Shown: positions 45,559 to 57,705 of the stretch, in pieces
How the letters are laid out: each line of letters begins with the position of its first letter
Numbering within the stretch: position 1 is the first letter of the stretch
Assembly: GCF_023091745.1 (NCBI RefSeq)
Contig: NC_068935.1
Location: 18,769,775-18,833,774, forward strand
Length of the DNA stretch: 64,000 nt
Reading direction: 5' to 3'
Origin: Budorcas taxicolor
Taxonomy: Eukaryota > Chordata > Mammalia > Artiodactyla > Bovidae
Translations under genes and position numbers: made by a program
Notes under the pieces: model-generated
What the model saw: only the letters and a program-made list of their open reading frames with translations
What the model was told of the DNA's origin: nothing
Database searches by the model: none

Positions 45559-46760
45559 GTGAACCGTGAACTTCCAGATGTTCAAGCTGGTTTTAGAAAA
45601 GGCAGAGGAACCAGAGATCAAATTGCCAACATCAGCTGGATCATCAAAAAAGCAAGAGAGGTCCAGAAAAACATCTATTTCTGCTCTATTGACTAAGCCA
45701 AAGCCTTTGACTGTGTGGATCACAATAAACTGTGCAGAATTCTGAAAGAGATGGGAATACCAGACCACCTGATCTGCCTCTTGAGAAACCTATATGCAGG
45801 TCAGGAAGCAACAGTTAGAACTGGACATGGAACAACAGACTGGTTTCAAATAGGAAAAGGAGTATGTCAAGGCTATATATCGTCACCCTGCTTATTTAAC
45901 TTATATAAACAGTACATCATGAGAAACGCTGGGCTGGAAGAAGCACAAGCTGGAGTCAAGATTGCTGGGAGAAATATCAATAACCTCAGATATGCAGATG
46001 ACACCACCCTTATGGCAGAAAGTGAAGAGGAGCTAAAAAGCCTCTTGATGAAAGTGAAAGTGGAGAGTGAAAAAGTTGGCTTAAAGCTCAACATTCAGAA
46101 AATGAAGATCATGGCATCCGGTCCCATCACTTCATGGGAAATAGACGGGGAAACAGTGGAAACAGTGTCAGACTTAATTTTTGGGGCTCCAAAATCACTG
46201 CAGATGGTGACTGCAGCCATGAAATTAAAAGACGCTTACTCCTTGGAAGGAAACTTATGACCAACCTAGATGGCATATTGAGAAGCAGAGACATTACTTT
46301 GCCGACTAAGGTCCGTCTAGTCAAGGCTATGGTTTTTCCTGTGGTCATGTATGGATGTGAGAGTTGGACTGTGAAGAAAGCTGAGCACCGAAGAATTGAT
46401 TCTTTTGAACCGTGGTGTTAAAGAAGACCCTTGAGAGTCCCTTGGACTGCAAAGAGATCCAACCAGTCCATTCTGAAGGAGATCAGCCCTGGGATTTCTT
46501 TGGAAGGAATGATGCTAAAGCTAAAACTCCAGTACTTTGGCCACCTCATGTGAAGAGTTGACTCATTGGAAAAGACTCTGATGCCAGGAGGGGTTGGAGG
46601 CAGGAGGAGAAAGGAACGACAGAGGATGAGATGGCTGGATGGCATCACTGACTCAATGGACATGAGTCTGAGTGAACTCCGGGAGTTGGTGATGGACAGG
46701 GAGGCCTGGCGTGCTGTAATTCATGGTGTCACAAAGAGTCAGACACAACTGAGCGACTGA
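45559..46760 (+). pseudogene. BovB ORF remnant: RT and C-terminal domain
   Basis: A TAA at 45694-45696 replaces the Tyr codon right after the catalytic Asp of RT motif A (FID-stop-AKAFD). An open block from 45715 to 46260 still carries YADD and the following helix region. A frameshift near 46185 breaks the TVSDLIF region. Two more stops follow: WCW became a stop at about 46419, and an Arg codon became TGA near 46553. Confidence 0.88.
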
Positions 46761-46769
46761 ACTGAACTG
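45559..46769 (+). mobile_element. BovB LINE, 5'-truncated, 12-bp TSD
   Basis: It starts in the RT domain (RELPDVQAGF region) and runs to the TGAAC repeats. The repeat AGCCATGTGACC at 45547-45558 returns at 46770-46781 with one change. Confidence 0.93.
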
Positions 46770-46781
46770 AGCCGTGTGACC

Positions 46782-47928
46782 TTCCCCTCATTGTATCCCT
46801 GCTTCCCGTTGCCAACCTCACCTGATGTGACCATGATCTTGAATCCCATGCTCATTATGCTTTTGCTTCTGTGTTGATTAAACTTTAATACATTTACATG
46901 TATGATAGAAAGTAATTTACTTCTAAAGCCACGATTGTTTTTAATTTTATGAAAAAGGCATCGTGTCTTATGAAAATCTTCTTGGACTTCGTGTTTTTTT
47001 TTTTTCACCTGATATATTGCTAACTTCCTCAACATTGTTGTGCAAAGATCACTTATTTTGATGGCTGTACAATGTTCCACCAGTGAAGAATATGACAGCT
47101 TACTCCTCCAGGCTCCGCAGTGACTGCCATTTGGTTTGTTTCTATGTGAACTTTAAAAGCCAGGAGTTCACTCTTTCCCTTCATCCACTATTTATGCTGT
47201 GGTGTCCCTACTTGGAAGCAATGGATACTGATGCTAAGCGAATCAGCCTGAATGAGAAAGGTAATGGAAGAACAGGAAACACCTAGATGGAAAAGGCAAC
47301 TTTGGTTAATACTTGCAGATGCAAACTCAAAGTTTTTTTTACCTAATCAAACCCTAAGCATGGCATTCACTGGTCAAAAGGAAGAATCGGTGGTGTGTGG
47401 GGAGAGGAGGGGCAGGGATGGTTCTTTGAAGCTGAGCCTGGGTACTGAGAACTTATTTTGTAAGAATAGAATATATAGTAAAAATACTGTATATCACTTG
47501 GCCGATTTTCTCCCCCTCTTTCTTCTCCTGACAATTTTGCTCAGAAGTCAGGATGGGGGGGTAGGGAAAATTTAAGAAAGAATGTGGTTCCTGGCTCTCC
47601 ATTACCATGAGTATCCTTTAGTCATGTTTTAGAGTATCTCCCCATTTACTAAAGAACACTGACTCTGCTAAAGTTATACTATCATTAGTGCCAATGCAAC
47701 CCAATCTTGATTTCTTAACATATTTCCCTTTCTCTGTCACAATTAAGTACCCATTGATACTGACAAGTGCCACTGAGAGGCAAAATACTGAAAATGAAGA
47801 ATTTTACTGAAGATTCTGGGTGTGAAATATGTTTATAAAAGGAAGGAAGGTGATTTATATGGTTTACAAAATTAAAGATGGGGTTTGCTGTGAGGATCTT
47901 CTGTCCATTTAGTCTATGGCTTGAAGGG
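46782..47928. other. Mostly unique sequence
   Basis: About 46890-47110 may be an antisense L1M fragment (TTTTTCACCTGATATATTGC, then GATGGCTGTACAATGTTCCA). The rest, including a 107-codon frame at 47252-47575, is unrecognised. Confidence 0.45.
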
Positions 47929-48040
47929 AAGTGAAGTCGCTCAGTTGTGTCTGACTCTTTGCAACCCCATGGACAGTAGCCTACCAGGCTCTGCCATCCA
48001 TGGGATCTTCCAGGCAAGAATACTGGAGTGGGCTGCCATG
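47929..48040 (-). mobile_element. Bov-tA SINE fragment
   Basis: 3' half only, ending at CTGGAGTGGGCTGCCATG. Confidence 0.82.
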
Positions 48041-48329
48041 ATTTAAGGAAAAGATCAGGCGACTTGTTGGTAGGGAGGGGTGTATGATACTCACTGTGTA
48101 TCTTCAGCCAATGCATAGCCAGCTGTTGATTTCTACTCCTTTAATTTAACTTCCAATGTCAATACAAAGGTTATTCTTCAGATTGACACCATGAGCTTAA
48201 GCTCCAAGAGGCATTTATTGGCAAATAGGTGCGTCAGAGGAGAAAAAAGGTTGAAAATTATTGAGGGATACTATTTTTCATTCATCTCTCACCAACATAG
48301 GAGTTATCAAAAAAGTAGAGGGAGAAGTA

Positions 48330-48409
48330 TTGGGTGAGCCAAAAAGGTTTGTTCAGGTTTTTCGCTAACATCTTACAGAAAAACCCAAACAAACTTTTAG
48401 GCCAACTCA
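48330..48409. mobile_element. Mariner-type MITE, 80 bp, TA target site
   Basis: TTGGGTGAGCCAAAAAGG at the left and the complement of CTTTTAGGCCAACTCA at the right are inverted repeats, extending inward through GGTTTTTC and GAAAAACC. TA flanks both sides (48328-48329 and 48410-48411), as mariner insertion requires. It has no coding capacity. Confidence 0.82.
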
Positions 48410-48433
48410 TAGAAATATGCTACTGATAATGAT

Positions 48434-48435
48434 AA

Positions 48436-48470
<35 letters not shown>
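48434..48470. repeat. (TA)n(CA)n microsatellite
   Basis: About 12 TA units followed by five CA units, with a short GT run at 48489-48500. Confidence 0.9.
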
Positions 48471-48499
48471 GTTCCGGGTGAGAGACATGTGTGTGTGTG

Positions 48500-48960
48500 T
48501 TCAGTAGTTGTGTCCGACTCTTTGTGACTCCATGGATGCCAGGCTTCCCTGTCCTTCACCATCTCCAGGAGCTTACTCAAACTCATGTCCATTGAGTAGG
48601 TGATGCTATCTAACCATCTCATCCTCTGTCGTCCCCATATCCTCCTGCCTTTAATCTTTCCCAACATCAGGGTCTTTTCCAACAAATCAGCTCTTCACAT
48701 CAGGTGGCCAAAGTATTGTAGCTTCAGCTTCAGCATCGGTCCTTCCAATGAATATTCAGGATTGAATTCCTTTAGGATTGACTGGTTTGATCTCCTTGAA
48801 GTCCAAGGGACTCAAGAGTCTTCACCAATGCCACAGTTCAAAAGCATCAATTCTTCAGAGCTCAGCTTTCTTTATGGTCCAACTGTCACATCCATACATG
48901 ACTACTGGAAAAGCCATAGATTTGACTATATGAACCTTTGTCAGCAGAGTGATAATACAT
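48500..48960 (-). mobile_element. BovB LINE, 3' end, 5'-truncated
   Basis: About 460 bases of the BovB 3' coding end in reverse, from the terminal repeat region to the CESWTVK block and slightly beyond. No TSD is clear. Confidence 0.88.
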
Positions 48961-49795
48961 ACAGATTAATTTCAAAGTTACTACACCTTTTAAAAGTACA
49001 GTGTTTTAAACACTTTGTATTATTGTAAGTATATCTTAATGCACTTTTTATTTTGGAATAATTTTATATTTACATAAGAGTTGCAAAGACAACACAGTGA
49101 GTTCTCATATAGCTTTCACTCAGTTTCCACTAATGCCAGTATCTTACACAGCTATAGCACATTCTCCAAAATGAAGAGATTAATGTTATTGGTATATTAC
49201 TATTAAATAAACTTCAGCATTTATTCGTATTTCATCAGTTTTTCAACTAATAGCCTTTTTCAGTTCCAGGCATCCATCCAGGATACATCACAACTAACCA
49301 ATACAGTATTGTAAAGTAAAAAAATAATATTAAAATGTCCTTTCAGGATCAAACAAATTAAAAAATCTGTAATACCCACCACAAAGATATATGTGTATCT
49401 AACACTCAATAAATATTTATTGATAAGTTAAAAAATAAATAAATCAATAGAAAGAACCAACCAATTAGAGAAACAGTTGAGAGAAGGCCCTTCATTCCTA
49501 AAGCAAATTACTCATTGGATTTTGCAGTTGTGTGTGTTTCTCAGGGAATGACAGTAAGGAAGAGTGGGTGGTGGGAGGTTGGGAATAATTAACTAACTGA
49601 TTAATTAAGGGAGGCTTTTTTTCATATTTTTTAGGAGCCACAAATGTTATCAAGAGTGCAGAAGAATACAAAGAGCCCCAAAATGAATCCAAATTGCATC
49701 TGACTCTCAGAGCACCCATCCTCATTTCTGCCTACCCTGACTCTACTGCCATAACAGTTAACAATATTTTGTTAACACCAAAAACAGTTCTTTGG
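48961..49795. other. Unique sequence with an old L1-like fragment
   Basis: About 49040-49290 resembles an L1M untranslated segment (GGAATAATTTTATATTTACA, AAGAGTTGCAAAGACAACAC, CAGTTTCCACTAATGCCAGT). The rest is unrecognised. Confidence 0.5.
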
Positions 49796-49898
49796 GGGAA
49801 TTCCCTGGTGGTCCACTGGCTAGGACCCCACACTCTCTCTTTGAAGGGCCTGGGTTCAGGGAACTAAAATTCCACAAGTGGTGCAGGAAAAAAAAATT
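49796..49898 (+). mobile_element. CHR-type SINE, shortened
   Basis: The head TTCCCTGGTGGTCCACTGGC is followed by GGCCTGGGTTCAGGGAAC and an A-tail. Much of the body is missing. Confidence 0.72.
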
Positions 49899-50055
49899 CT
49901 TTTGTTGGACTATCTCCATCTTATCTTAGCAGGTAAATAACTACCAGGAAATCTCCATCTCAGTGGCCAAGTGAGAGAGAGAAAAAAAAATCACCATGAA
50001 CTCAAGAGTAGGAAACAAAAATATAAGAATCTTCCTATCTGTAACGCCCAGATTA

Positions 50056-50186
50056 GTTGTTGGGTTGCTCAGTCCTGTCCGACTCTTTGTGATCCTGAGG
50101 ACTGCAGCATGCCGGATTTCCCTGTCCTCCACTGTCTCCCAGAGTTTGCTCAAGTTCATGTCCATTGAGTCAGTGATGCTATCCTG
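50056..50186 (-). mobile_element. BovB LINE 3' end, about 130 bp
   Basis: A very short 5'-truncated BovB: GTTGCTCAGTCCTGTCCGAC through CATTGAGTCAGTGATGC. Confidence 0.82.
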
Positions 50187-50211
50187 ACACCCCAATTAGA
50201 CCCCAATGCAA

Positions 50212-50350
50212 AGTTTCTTCTTTCCTCCTTCCCTCTCTCACCTACCTTCCTTTCTTTCCCTCCTTTCCCCCTTCCCTTCCTTCTGTTCTTTTTCTCTTTT
50301 TCCTTTTCCTCCATCTCTCATTTTTTCCCTTGCTCTCCCTTTCTATTTTT
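50212..50350. repeat. Polypyrimidine tract (C+T rich)
   Basis: About 140 bases that are almost wholly C and T on the plus strand, with only scattered purines. It lies in unique DNA just after the short BovB end. Confidence 0.85.
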
Positions 50351-50464
50351 GTGTGTTTAGAGGAGACTTTTTAAACGAGTCCAATAATCTTATACAGTTT
50401 TGTCAGAAGGACTTTTTCCCTGAGGATCAACGTGCAGGCCAAGCTCAGGAAAATGTGTAATCAT

Positions 50465-50705
50465 GGTGTAAGGAGGCACAGTGATTTAGAGGAAATTTTG
50501 GACCATGAGTTAGTAAATTTGGGTTTCAGTCTAAACACTGTTACTTGACAGCTATGTGACTTTCTTGAATTCATTCCCTGGCTCTCTGCTTCCATTCATC
50601 ATCTATAAAATGGGAGAGTTTTACTTAACTTTATTCATCTCAAGGAACTGCTTTGAGAAGCAAATGAGATAATGCATGTGAGATAATGTATGGACTCTTC
50701 CTTTG
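50465..50705 (+). mobile_element. MIR SINE
   Basis: A long, fairly well preserved sense copy: GGCACAGTGATTTAGAGG, GGGTTTCAGTCTAAACACTG, CAGCTATGTGACTTTCTTG, ATCATCTATAAAATGGGAG, GCAAATGAGATAATGCATG. Confidence 0.82.
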
Positions 50706-51664
50706 GGGGCAAAGGGACGAAAAAGCTATTCTAGGTAAGCGGCACTTATTAATAAAAATAAGAAGGTGATTGTGTGCCAATCAGACTGAGCTGATTCTCC
50801 ATCAAGCTTTGTTCTCAAAGCTGAATGTTGGCATTCTTGGTTTCATTCAAAAATGTCTCAAGCTTTCTGTGTTGCTTGTGCTAAGATGACAAATTGATTG
50901 TGACCTGTTAAGATTTTAGATGTTTCCATTTCCAAAACAAGGCATCAGATGTATAAAATGAAAAGAAGAGAATAGCAAATTTGGGCTTTGTCTTCCCATC
51001 ACCCAAAGAATTCGCTGAGAAGTGAAAAATTAAATCAAATACAGGCTTTGACTCTGTGTAACCAAGCAAATAGCTCTAAGTGACTTTTTCATTGTATTGA
51101 CTAGATCTTCTGGTTGTTTGGAGGTCATAAGAGCCTATTTGTGTACCAATTCTGTATTAACATAGTCAAGGAGATTGCAGCGCTAAGAATTCCCTTGGAA
51201 AATGGACTCCCCCCCCCATCTTCCATTCACAACATATATTTGATGTGAGAAAGATTTCAGTTGATTTGAAAATACTCTAATTACAGTAAATTGTTTGGTC
51301 TTTATTCTGTACTTCTTATCTCCTTTCCTGAAATGTTAATGCTTTGACCCATTTTTCAGCTGCTTCAGAAGCATAAATAAAAATGCTGATTATCCTCACT
51401 GATTTCCTATCCCCCAATGCTCCTGAAAGGTACATTTTGTGTCTGTGTTACAGCTCATAAGTGCAAAAGAAAAAAAAATTGTTGCTGCTGGACTCTAGAT
51501 ATGTGATAATAAGCAGATCATCTTGGCTCAAATTTGAACTCCTTCATACATTAAATAATATTTATGCATTATCTAATATTTATTAAGCAGTAGGGTTCAA
51601 AATAAATGCATATGTGCTAGAATGATGGTTATGGAATAATTATAATTATGATAGTAATATACAC
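50706..51664. other. Unique sequence
   Basis: No gene or repeat is recognised. Confidence 0.5.
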
Positions 51665-51965
51665 CATCATGGAGCTAAATATGCTTGATTTCATTCACTC
51701 TCACAACACCCCCTCTTTTTCTATTTGACTACGTTGCTCAGCCTATGGGATCTTAGTTTCCCGACCAGGGACCTAACCCACACCCCATGAGTGGAAGCAC
51801 AGAGTCTTAACTGCTGGGAGGCTAGGGAATTCCCAACACTTCCCTTTTTATCCCCATTCTACAGATGAGGAAATTAAGTCTCAAATGGGTTAAGTAATAA
51901 CTCAGTTAAGGTCAAATAATGAGAAAGCTAAGATTTGAACTGAGATCACAGTGGCTAAACTTCTT
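51665..51965 (-). mobile_element. MIR SINE interrupted by a CHR-type SINE
   Basis: MIR pieces at 51665-51709 and 51834-51965 read on from TTCATTCACTCTCACAACAC to CCCCATTCTACAGATGAGG. Confidence 0.75.
51710..51833 (-). mobile_element. CHR-type SINE fragment inside MIR
   Basis: Antisense blocks GGGATCTTAGTTTCCCGACC, AGTCTTAACTGCTGGGAGGC and the head end GGGAATTCCC. CAACAC at 51704-51709 and 51834-51839 may be its TSD. Confidence 0.7.
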
Positions 51966-52079
51966 ACTTTGTTTATGGCTAAAGTTCTTACTTTGTTTAC
52001 TACTTCCTATAGAAAGTCAAAGAACTTGGCCTCTGATACCTAGGTCCAGTTAGGTCAGATGTTCATTCAACCTGGACAT

Positions 52080-52935
52080 CTAAATTAGGACTCATATGGA
52101 CCTAATTAAACCTAAAAGTTTTTGCACAGCAAACGAAACCATAAACAAGATGAAAAGACAACCCTCAGAATAAGAGAAAATAACTGCAAATGAAGCAACT
52201 GACAAAGCATTTATCTCCAAAATATGCAAACAGCTCATGCAGCTCAACATCAGAAAAACAAACAACCCAACTAAAAGTGGGCAAAAGACCTAAACAGACA
52301 CTTGTCCAAAGAAGACATCCAGATGGCTAATAAACAGATGAAAAGATGCTCAACACAACTTACTGTTAGAGAAAGGCAAATCAAAACTACAATGCAGTAT
52401 CACCTCACACAGGTCTGAATGGCCATCATCAAACAATCTACAGATAATAAGTGCTGGAGAGGATGTGGAGAAAAGGGAACCTTCTTGCACTGTTAGTGGG
52501 AGTGTAAATTGATATAGCCACTATAGAGAACAGAATGGAGATTTCTTTATAAACTAGGAATAAAACTGCCATATAACCCAGCAATCCCACTACTGCACAT
52601 ATACCCTTAGGAAACCATAACTGAAAAAGACACACGTACGAATGTTCATTGCAGCACTATTTACAGTAGCTAGGACATGGAAGTAACCTAGATGTCTATC
52701 GACAGATGAATGGATAAAGAAGTTGTGGTACATATATATACAATGGAATATTACTCAGCAATAAAAAGAAATGAATTTGAGTCAATTGTGAGGTGGATAA
52801 ACCTAGAGCCTGTTATACCGAGTGAAGTAAGTCAGAAAGAGAAAAATATTGTATATTAATGCACACACACACATATGATATATATGGAATCTAGAAAAAT
52901 GGTACTAATGAACCTATTTGCAGGGCAGCAGTGGT
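52080..52935 (+). mobile_element. L1 ORF2 3' region fragment
   Basis: It runs from the TTTTTGCACAGCAAACG block through GAGGATGTGGAGAAAAGGG and AATGGAATATTACTCAGC to CTAATGAACCTATTTGCAGG, then stops without a 3' UTR or A-tail. Both ends are therefore truncated. No long frame remains. Confidence 0.85.
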
Positions 52936-53039
52936 GCAATATACTGTATTAGAATACCTTCTAGAGATGGTAAAACATACTATATTAGATCAAGCAGAGA
53001 GGGAGATAGGAAATGTATACAATGAGGGTGGGGGTGGGG

Positions 53040-54290
53040 TTTACAATCTTAGGATAACCATATTGAGAAGATGACATTTGAACAGGTCAGGAAAGTGAGC
53101 CATGTGGATATCTAGAAGAAGAGTGTTCCAAGTAGAAGGAGTAGCAAATTCAAAGGCTCTAAGGTGAGACAGTGCCTGGTATGGTCAAGGAACAGCAAGG
53201 AGACTGGTGTGGCTGGAGAAGACAAGAGTGGTAGCAAGATGAGGTCATAGAGGGAACAGGGCCAGATCACAGAGGGCTTTGGAAATCATACTCAGAAGGT
53301 TGATTTTAACTATGAGGGAGATGTTGAACTGTTAGAGGATTTTGAGCAGAGGAGTGTCATCTGATTTGTGTTCTCACTGAGTCATTATGGCTCCTATGTT
53401 GAGAATATACTTATGGTGGGCAGGGCTGAAGCAAGAACATCAGTTAGAAGCCTACTGTAATAATCCATGAGAGAGATGATGGTGACTTGGGCCAGGATGG
53501 CAGAATATGGTAAGAAGTGCTCAGATTTCCAATCAGTTTTGAAGGTAGAGCTGAAAAAATTTTCTGATAGATCAGATGTTAAGGTTATCCCCAAGGTTTT
53601 GGATCTTACCAGAAGGAATAAAGAGTTGCCACTTACTGAGATGTGAATTTACTGAGATGTGTAAGAGTAGGTTTGGGGGAGGAAGATCATGAACTGCATT
53701 TAGACGTATGAAGTTTAAGATACTTAACTGACATCTAAGTGTAGATGTCAAATAGGTAGTTGGAGTCAGTGCTGTATTGATGATATATAAAATTAACACC
53801 CTGAATGAGATCCTCTAAGGGACAAGTGTAGATGGAGAGAAGAGTTACCACAACTGAGCCCTGGGCACTCCAACATTTAGAGGACAGGAAGATGAGGAGA
53901 AATCAACAAAGGACACTGAGAAGTGGCCACTGAAGTAAGGGGATATAGAAGTGAGTATAGCATCCTGCAAGCTAAGTGAGGAAAGGGTTTCAAGGAAGAA
54001 TGAGTGACCATTTATGAAAAAGTGTACTGAGGGGTCAAGCAAGATGAGAACTGAGAAATAATCCTTGGATTTAATAATATAGATGAGTGACATTATCATT
54101 GGGTGACCTTGATCAGAGCAGTTTTAGAGAAGTAGAGGGAGTCAATGCATTATTAAAATAGAAGGAAGGAAATGGGGGTCTGAGAGTAGAGACAACCCTT
54201 TCCAAGGAGTTTTTCTATAAGGGGGAAAAATAGAGCCATAGCTGGAGGGAGGAGTGGAGTCATAAAATATTCAGGGCACTATTAAGGAGG
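53040..54290. mobile_element. Ancient mammalian dispersed repeat, family uncertain
   Basis: The phrases AGAGTGTTCCAAGTAGAAGG, GGGCCAGATCACAGAGGGCT, CTACTGTAATAATCCATGAG and GGGCACTCCAACATTTAGAG belong to a widespread old mammalian repeat I have seen as ERVL-type internal sequence. I am not sure of the family name. It carries no usable frame. If it is an old retroviral internal region, it is highly degraded. Confidence 0.5.
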
Positions 54291-54309
54291 AAAAGTGAGT
54301 TGCAGAATA

Positions 54310-54700
54310 ACAGTAATTGCTAGCATTAACTGAGGGGTAAATGTATGTTAGACATTGTCCCAAGTACTTTCTTACTATCAGGAGTGCTGAAGTCAAAGGG
54401 TGATTTGCACTATTAAATAGGTTGAGTGTGATAAGAGCAGAATGAGAGATGGGGAATGTAGTGGGATATAAGCACTGCAGTAGGGCCTATCACCCTAGCA
54501 AGTATTATTACCATCATTGCATCCCTGCCTATGAGGTAGGCAGTATCATTACTCTTACTTTACAGATGATAAAATGGAGGCAAAGAATATTTGAGGAAAT
54601 TCTCTAATGATGCATAAGTGGTAAGTGCTAAAATGGGGATTTGATTTCTGGCAGGTTGACACTAAAACCAATGCTTTTAACTTTCCTATGATACCACTTA
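54310..54700 (-). mobile_element. MIR SINE, split
   Basis: Pieces at about 54310-54370 (ATTGCTAGCATTAACTGAGG) and 54495-54700 (CCTATGAGGTAGGCAGTATC, CTTTACAGATGATAAAATGG) flank about 120 unclassified bases. Confidence 0.6.
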
Positions 54701-55665
54701 CACCATTTACTCAAGTAAACCCCCAATTTTTATATTAGTATATATTCATATATATTTTACTTCACAGAGGGAAGGGAGGGATATGTATCAAAATGTAATG
54801 GTGGTTATCTTGGACTATGGAACTGAGATAAGATAGACCAAGAGGGACATCATTCATTCTGTCTTATGATTTGAAATGTTAATAAAGATAATAATGAATA
54901 TAGCCATGTATTATATCTGTAATTTAAAATAGTTTTTGGAGAAACAAATAGGTTCTACTTCTGGTAATGACCAACTAAATGCCTATTGGACCAACCCTCC
55001 TGAAGATAAAAATACAAACTCTGGACAAAATTTGTAAAACAACTCCATCAAGCAACTAAAATGCAACAGAAAGTGAACAGATTCTGGTGAGTCAATATTT
55101 GGTCAAAGAAAATAACAAAAGGATGTTTCCTTTTTTACAATTTCTGGCTGAGGGCAGGCCCTCGTCCTTGCCATATTTGAGCCAACTAATACTCTGATAC
55201 AAAACTAGAAGGTTTTCAGAATTGAGGAACCACAAGGTAGAGTTCAGGGCAACCACAGCTGCTAGAAAGTGCAGGACAACTCTCAGAAAGGAGAGTTGAA
55301 AAGAGAAGGTGCAAATTCTGTGTATAAATTCTTCTGTTGACTTTTGAACTTTAGAGGTACAGCGTGGACTCCAAGAAGTTCAGCTCAGGATAAAGAACAG
55401 ATCTGAGATTAAGCTGCCACTCAGGAGTCAGAGTTTGTTGTTGAAGTCCAGCCAATAACATTGCCTGTTAGAACAAAAACATCAACATTCTTCAAGGAAA
55501 TATAACATTAAACAGAGTTCCCACAATCTAACATTCATGAAACCCAAGTTACAATCTGAAGCTATGTGATAGATGCAGTATCAGGAAAATATGACCCATT
55601 CTCCTGAGAAAAAACCTTCAGTGAAGACCAAATCTGAAATGACTCATGTCAAATTAGTAAGCAGG

Positions 55666-55976
55666 GATTTTTTTTTAATTTAAATTTATTTATTTTAATT
55701 GGAGGCTAATTACTTTACAATATTGTATTGGTTTTGCCATTCATCAACATGAATCTGCCACGGGTGTACACGTGTTCCCCATCCTGAATCCCCCTCCCAC
55801 CTCCCTCCCTGTACCATCCCTCTGTGTCATCCCACTGCACCAGCCTCAAGCATCCTGTATCCTGCATCGAACCTAGACTGGCAATTCGTTTCTAATATGA
55901 TATTATACATGTTTCAATGCCATTCTCCCAAATCATCCCACCCTCTCCCTCTCCCACAGAGTCCAAAAGACTGTTC
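55666..55976 (-). mobile_element. L1-BT 3' UTR fragment, about 310 bp
   Basis: It starts with a T-run (A-tail in reverse) and matches the 3' UTR of the L1-BT at 37241-43047 over its whole length, stopping at GAGTCCAAAAGACTGTT. TAAGCAG at 55658-55664 and 55977-55983 is a possible short TSD. Confidence 0.88.
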
Positions 55977-56953
55977 TAAGCAGCTATTGTAACTATGCTC
56001 AATGAAGGAAAACATGCCGAAAATGAATGCCAAGATTGGGAATTTCAACAGAGAAATATACACTATAAATTCTTTAAACTGAAAAATACAATATCAAAAA
56101 CATTTTATAAAATAGTAAAGGAACTCAAAGGTAGAGTGTAGGTGATAAAGGAAAGAATCAGTGAACTTGAAGATTGACCCATAGAAATTATCCAGTCTGA
56201 AGAAAAAAAAAAAGGTAAATAAAATCCCATAAACTAATACCTAACCTCAAGGGTCAGTGAGGCAATATCAAAAGATCTAACTTTTGTGTAACTTGAGTTT
56301 CAGAAGGAAAGGAGAGGCAGACTGAAGCAGGGGAAAAGCTTCTTTGAAGAAATAAGGGCTGAAAATATCTCAAATTTAGTGAAGGATATACATTTACAAA
56401 TTCAGGAACTTCAGTAAACCCAAGAACAATATATACAAAGAAAGCCATTCCTAGGAAAATCATAGTCAAACTGATTGATCAAAGATAAAGAGAAAAATCT
56501 TGAAAACAGGCAAAGAAAATGATGCATGATATAGGGGACTAGTGATTCAATCATCTAGAAATGATCTATGTGTTGGAATTAGCAGGAAAAAAATGGAGTG
56601 AAGAAGACAGTTGAATAATATCTTTAAAGTGTTAAAAGGTAAAAAAATTCTTAACTTAGAGTTATATATCCAGAGAAATTATCCATCAAGAATAAAAGTA
56701 GAATGAAAATAGTTTTACACAGAAGGAAACGAAGATTTTGTGTCCAGAAAATTTGTACTACAAAAAATGATAAAAGGAGTTCTTCAGGTTGAGGGAAATG
56801 ATACCATATAAAAACTGGAATCTTCAGGAAGGAATGAAGAATTTCAGAAATGGTAAATATCTAGTAAATGTGAAAACTATTTCCCTATTAGTTTCTTAAA
56901 AACATATAGCTGTTTAAAGCAAAGACTATGTTGTGCTGGATGCAAAATGTATG

Positions 56954-57052
56954 AGGTGAAAAGAATGTCTATATGTGTAAAGTTACTTTGCTGTACAGCA
57001 GGGATTGGCACAGCATTGAAAATAAACTATATTTCAATTTAAAAAATATTTT
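56954..57052 (+). mobile_element. Very short L1 3' end, 99 bp, with 9-bp TSD
   Basis: It contains the GTTACTTTGCTGTACAGCAG block and an A-rich end, bracketed by AAATGTATG at 56945-56953 and 57053-57061. Removing it restores a continuous old-L1 sequence. Confidence 0.75.
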
Positions 57053-57483
57053 AAATGTATGGAGGTGTAATGTATCTGACAACTAGAGCACACAGATGGG
57101 AACTGAGGTAAATTGACTTAAATAGCTACAATGGTTCTATATTTTATGTGAAAAGACAAAAGATTAACTATAAGTAGACAATGAAAAGGAAAACTGGATA
57201 TCCAAACAGAAAAAAAAGTAGACCTCCACCCCTATCTCAAGTCATATTCAAAAGTGTATATGAGTAGGTACATATACTTCATGTAAATCTTAATCTGTAA
57301 ATCTTTTAGAAGAAAACACAGACGTGTACCTCTATGACCTGGGGGTAGGCAACAGTTTTTTAGATAGGACACAGAGAGCAATAATCATACAATTTAAAAA
57401 TCGATAAATTAAACTTCATCAAAATTAAAAACTTTTTTTTAACCAAAAGACACTATTAAGAAAATACATATAAGCTGCATGTG

Positions 57484-57705
57484 TGTGTGCATGTTAAGTC
57501 GCTTCAGTCGTGTCCGACTGTTTGCAACTCTGTGGACTGTAGCCTATCAAGCTCCTCTGTCCATGGGATTCTCCAGGTGAGAGTACTGGAGTGGGTTACC
57601 ATTTCCTTCTCCAGGGGATCTTCCCAACTCAGGGAATGAACCCATGTCTTCTGCGGCTGCTGCACTGCAAATGGCTTCTTTACCACCGAGCCGCCAAGGA
57701 AGCCC
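57484..57705 (-). mobile_element. Bov-tA SINE inside old L1
   Basis: A full copy on the minus strand, with a small GCTGCTGCACTGCA variation in the head. No clear TSD is seen. Confidence 0.85.

Noticed and set aside
53394..54099. Short minus-strand frames in the ancient repeat
   Set aside because: They are 66-84 codons long, lie antisense to a known type of dispersed repeat, and show no protein features.
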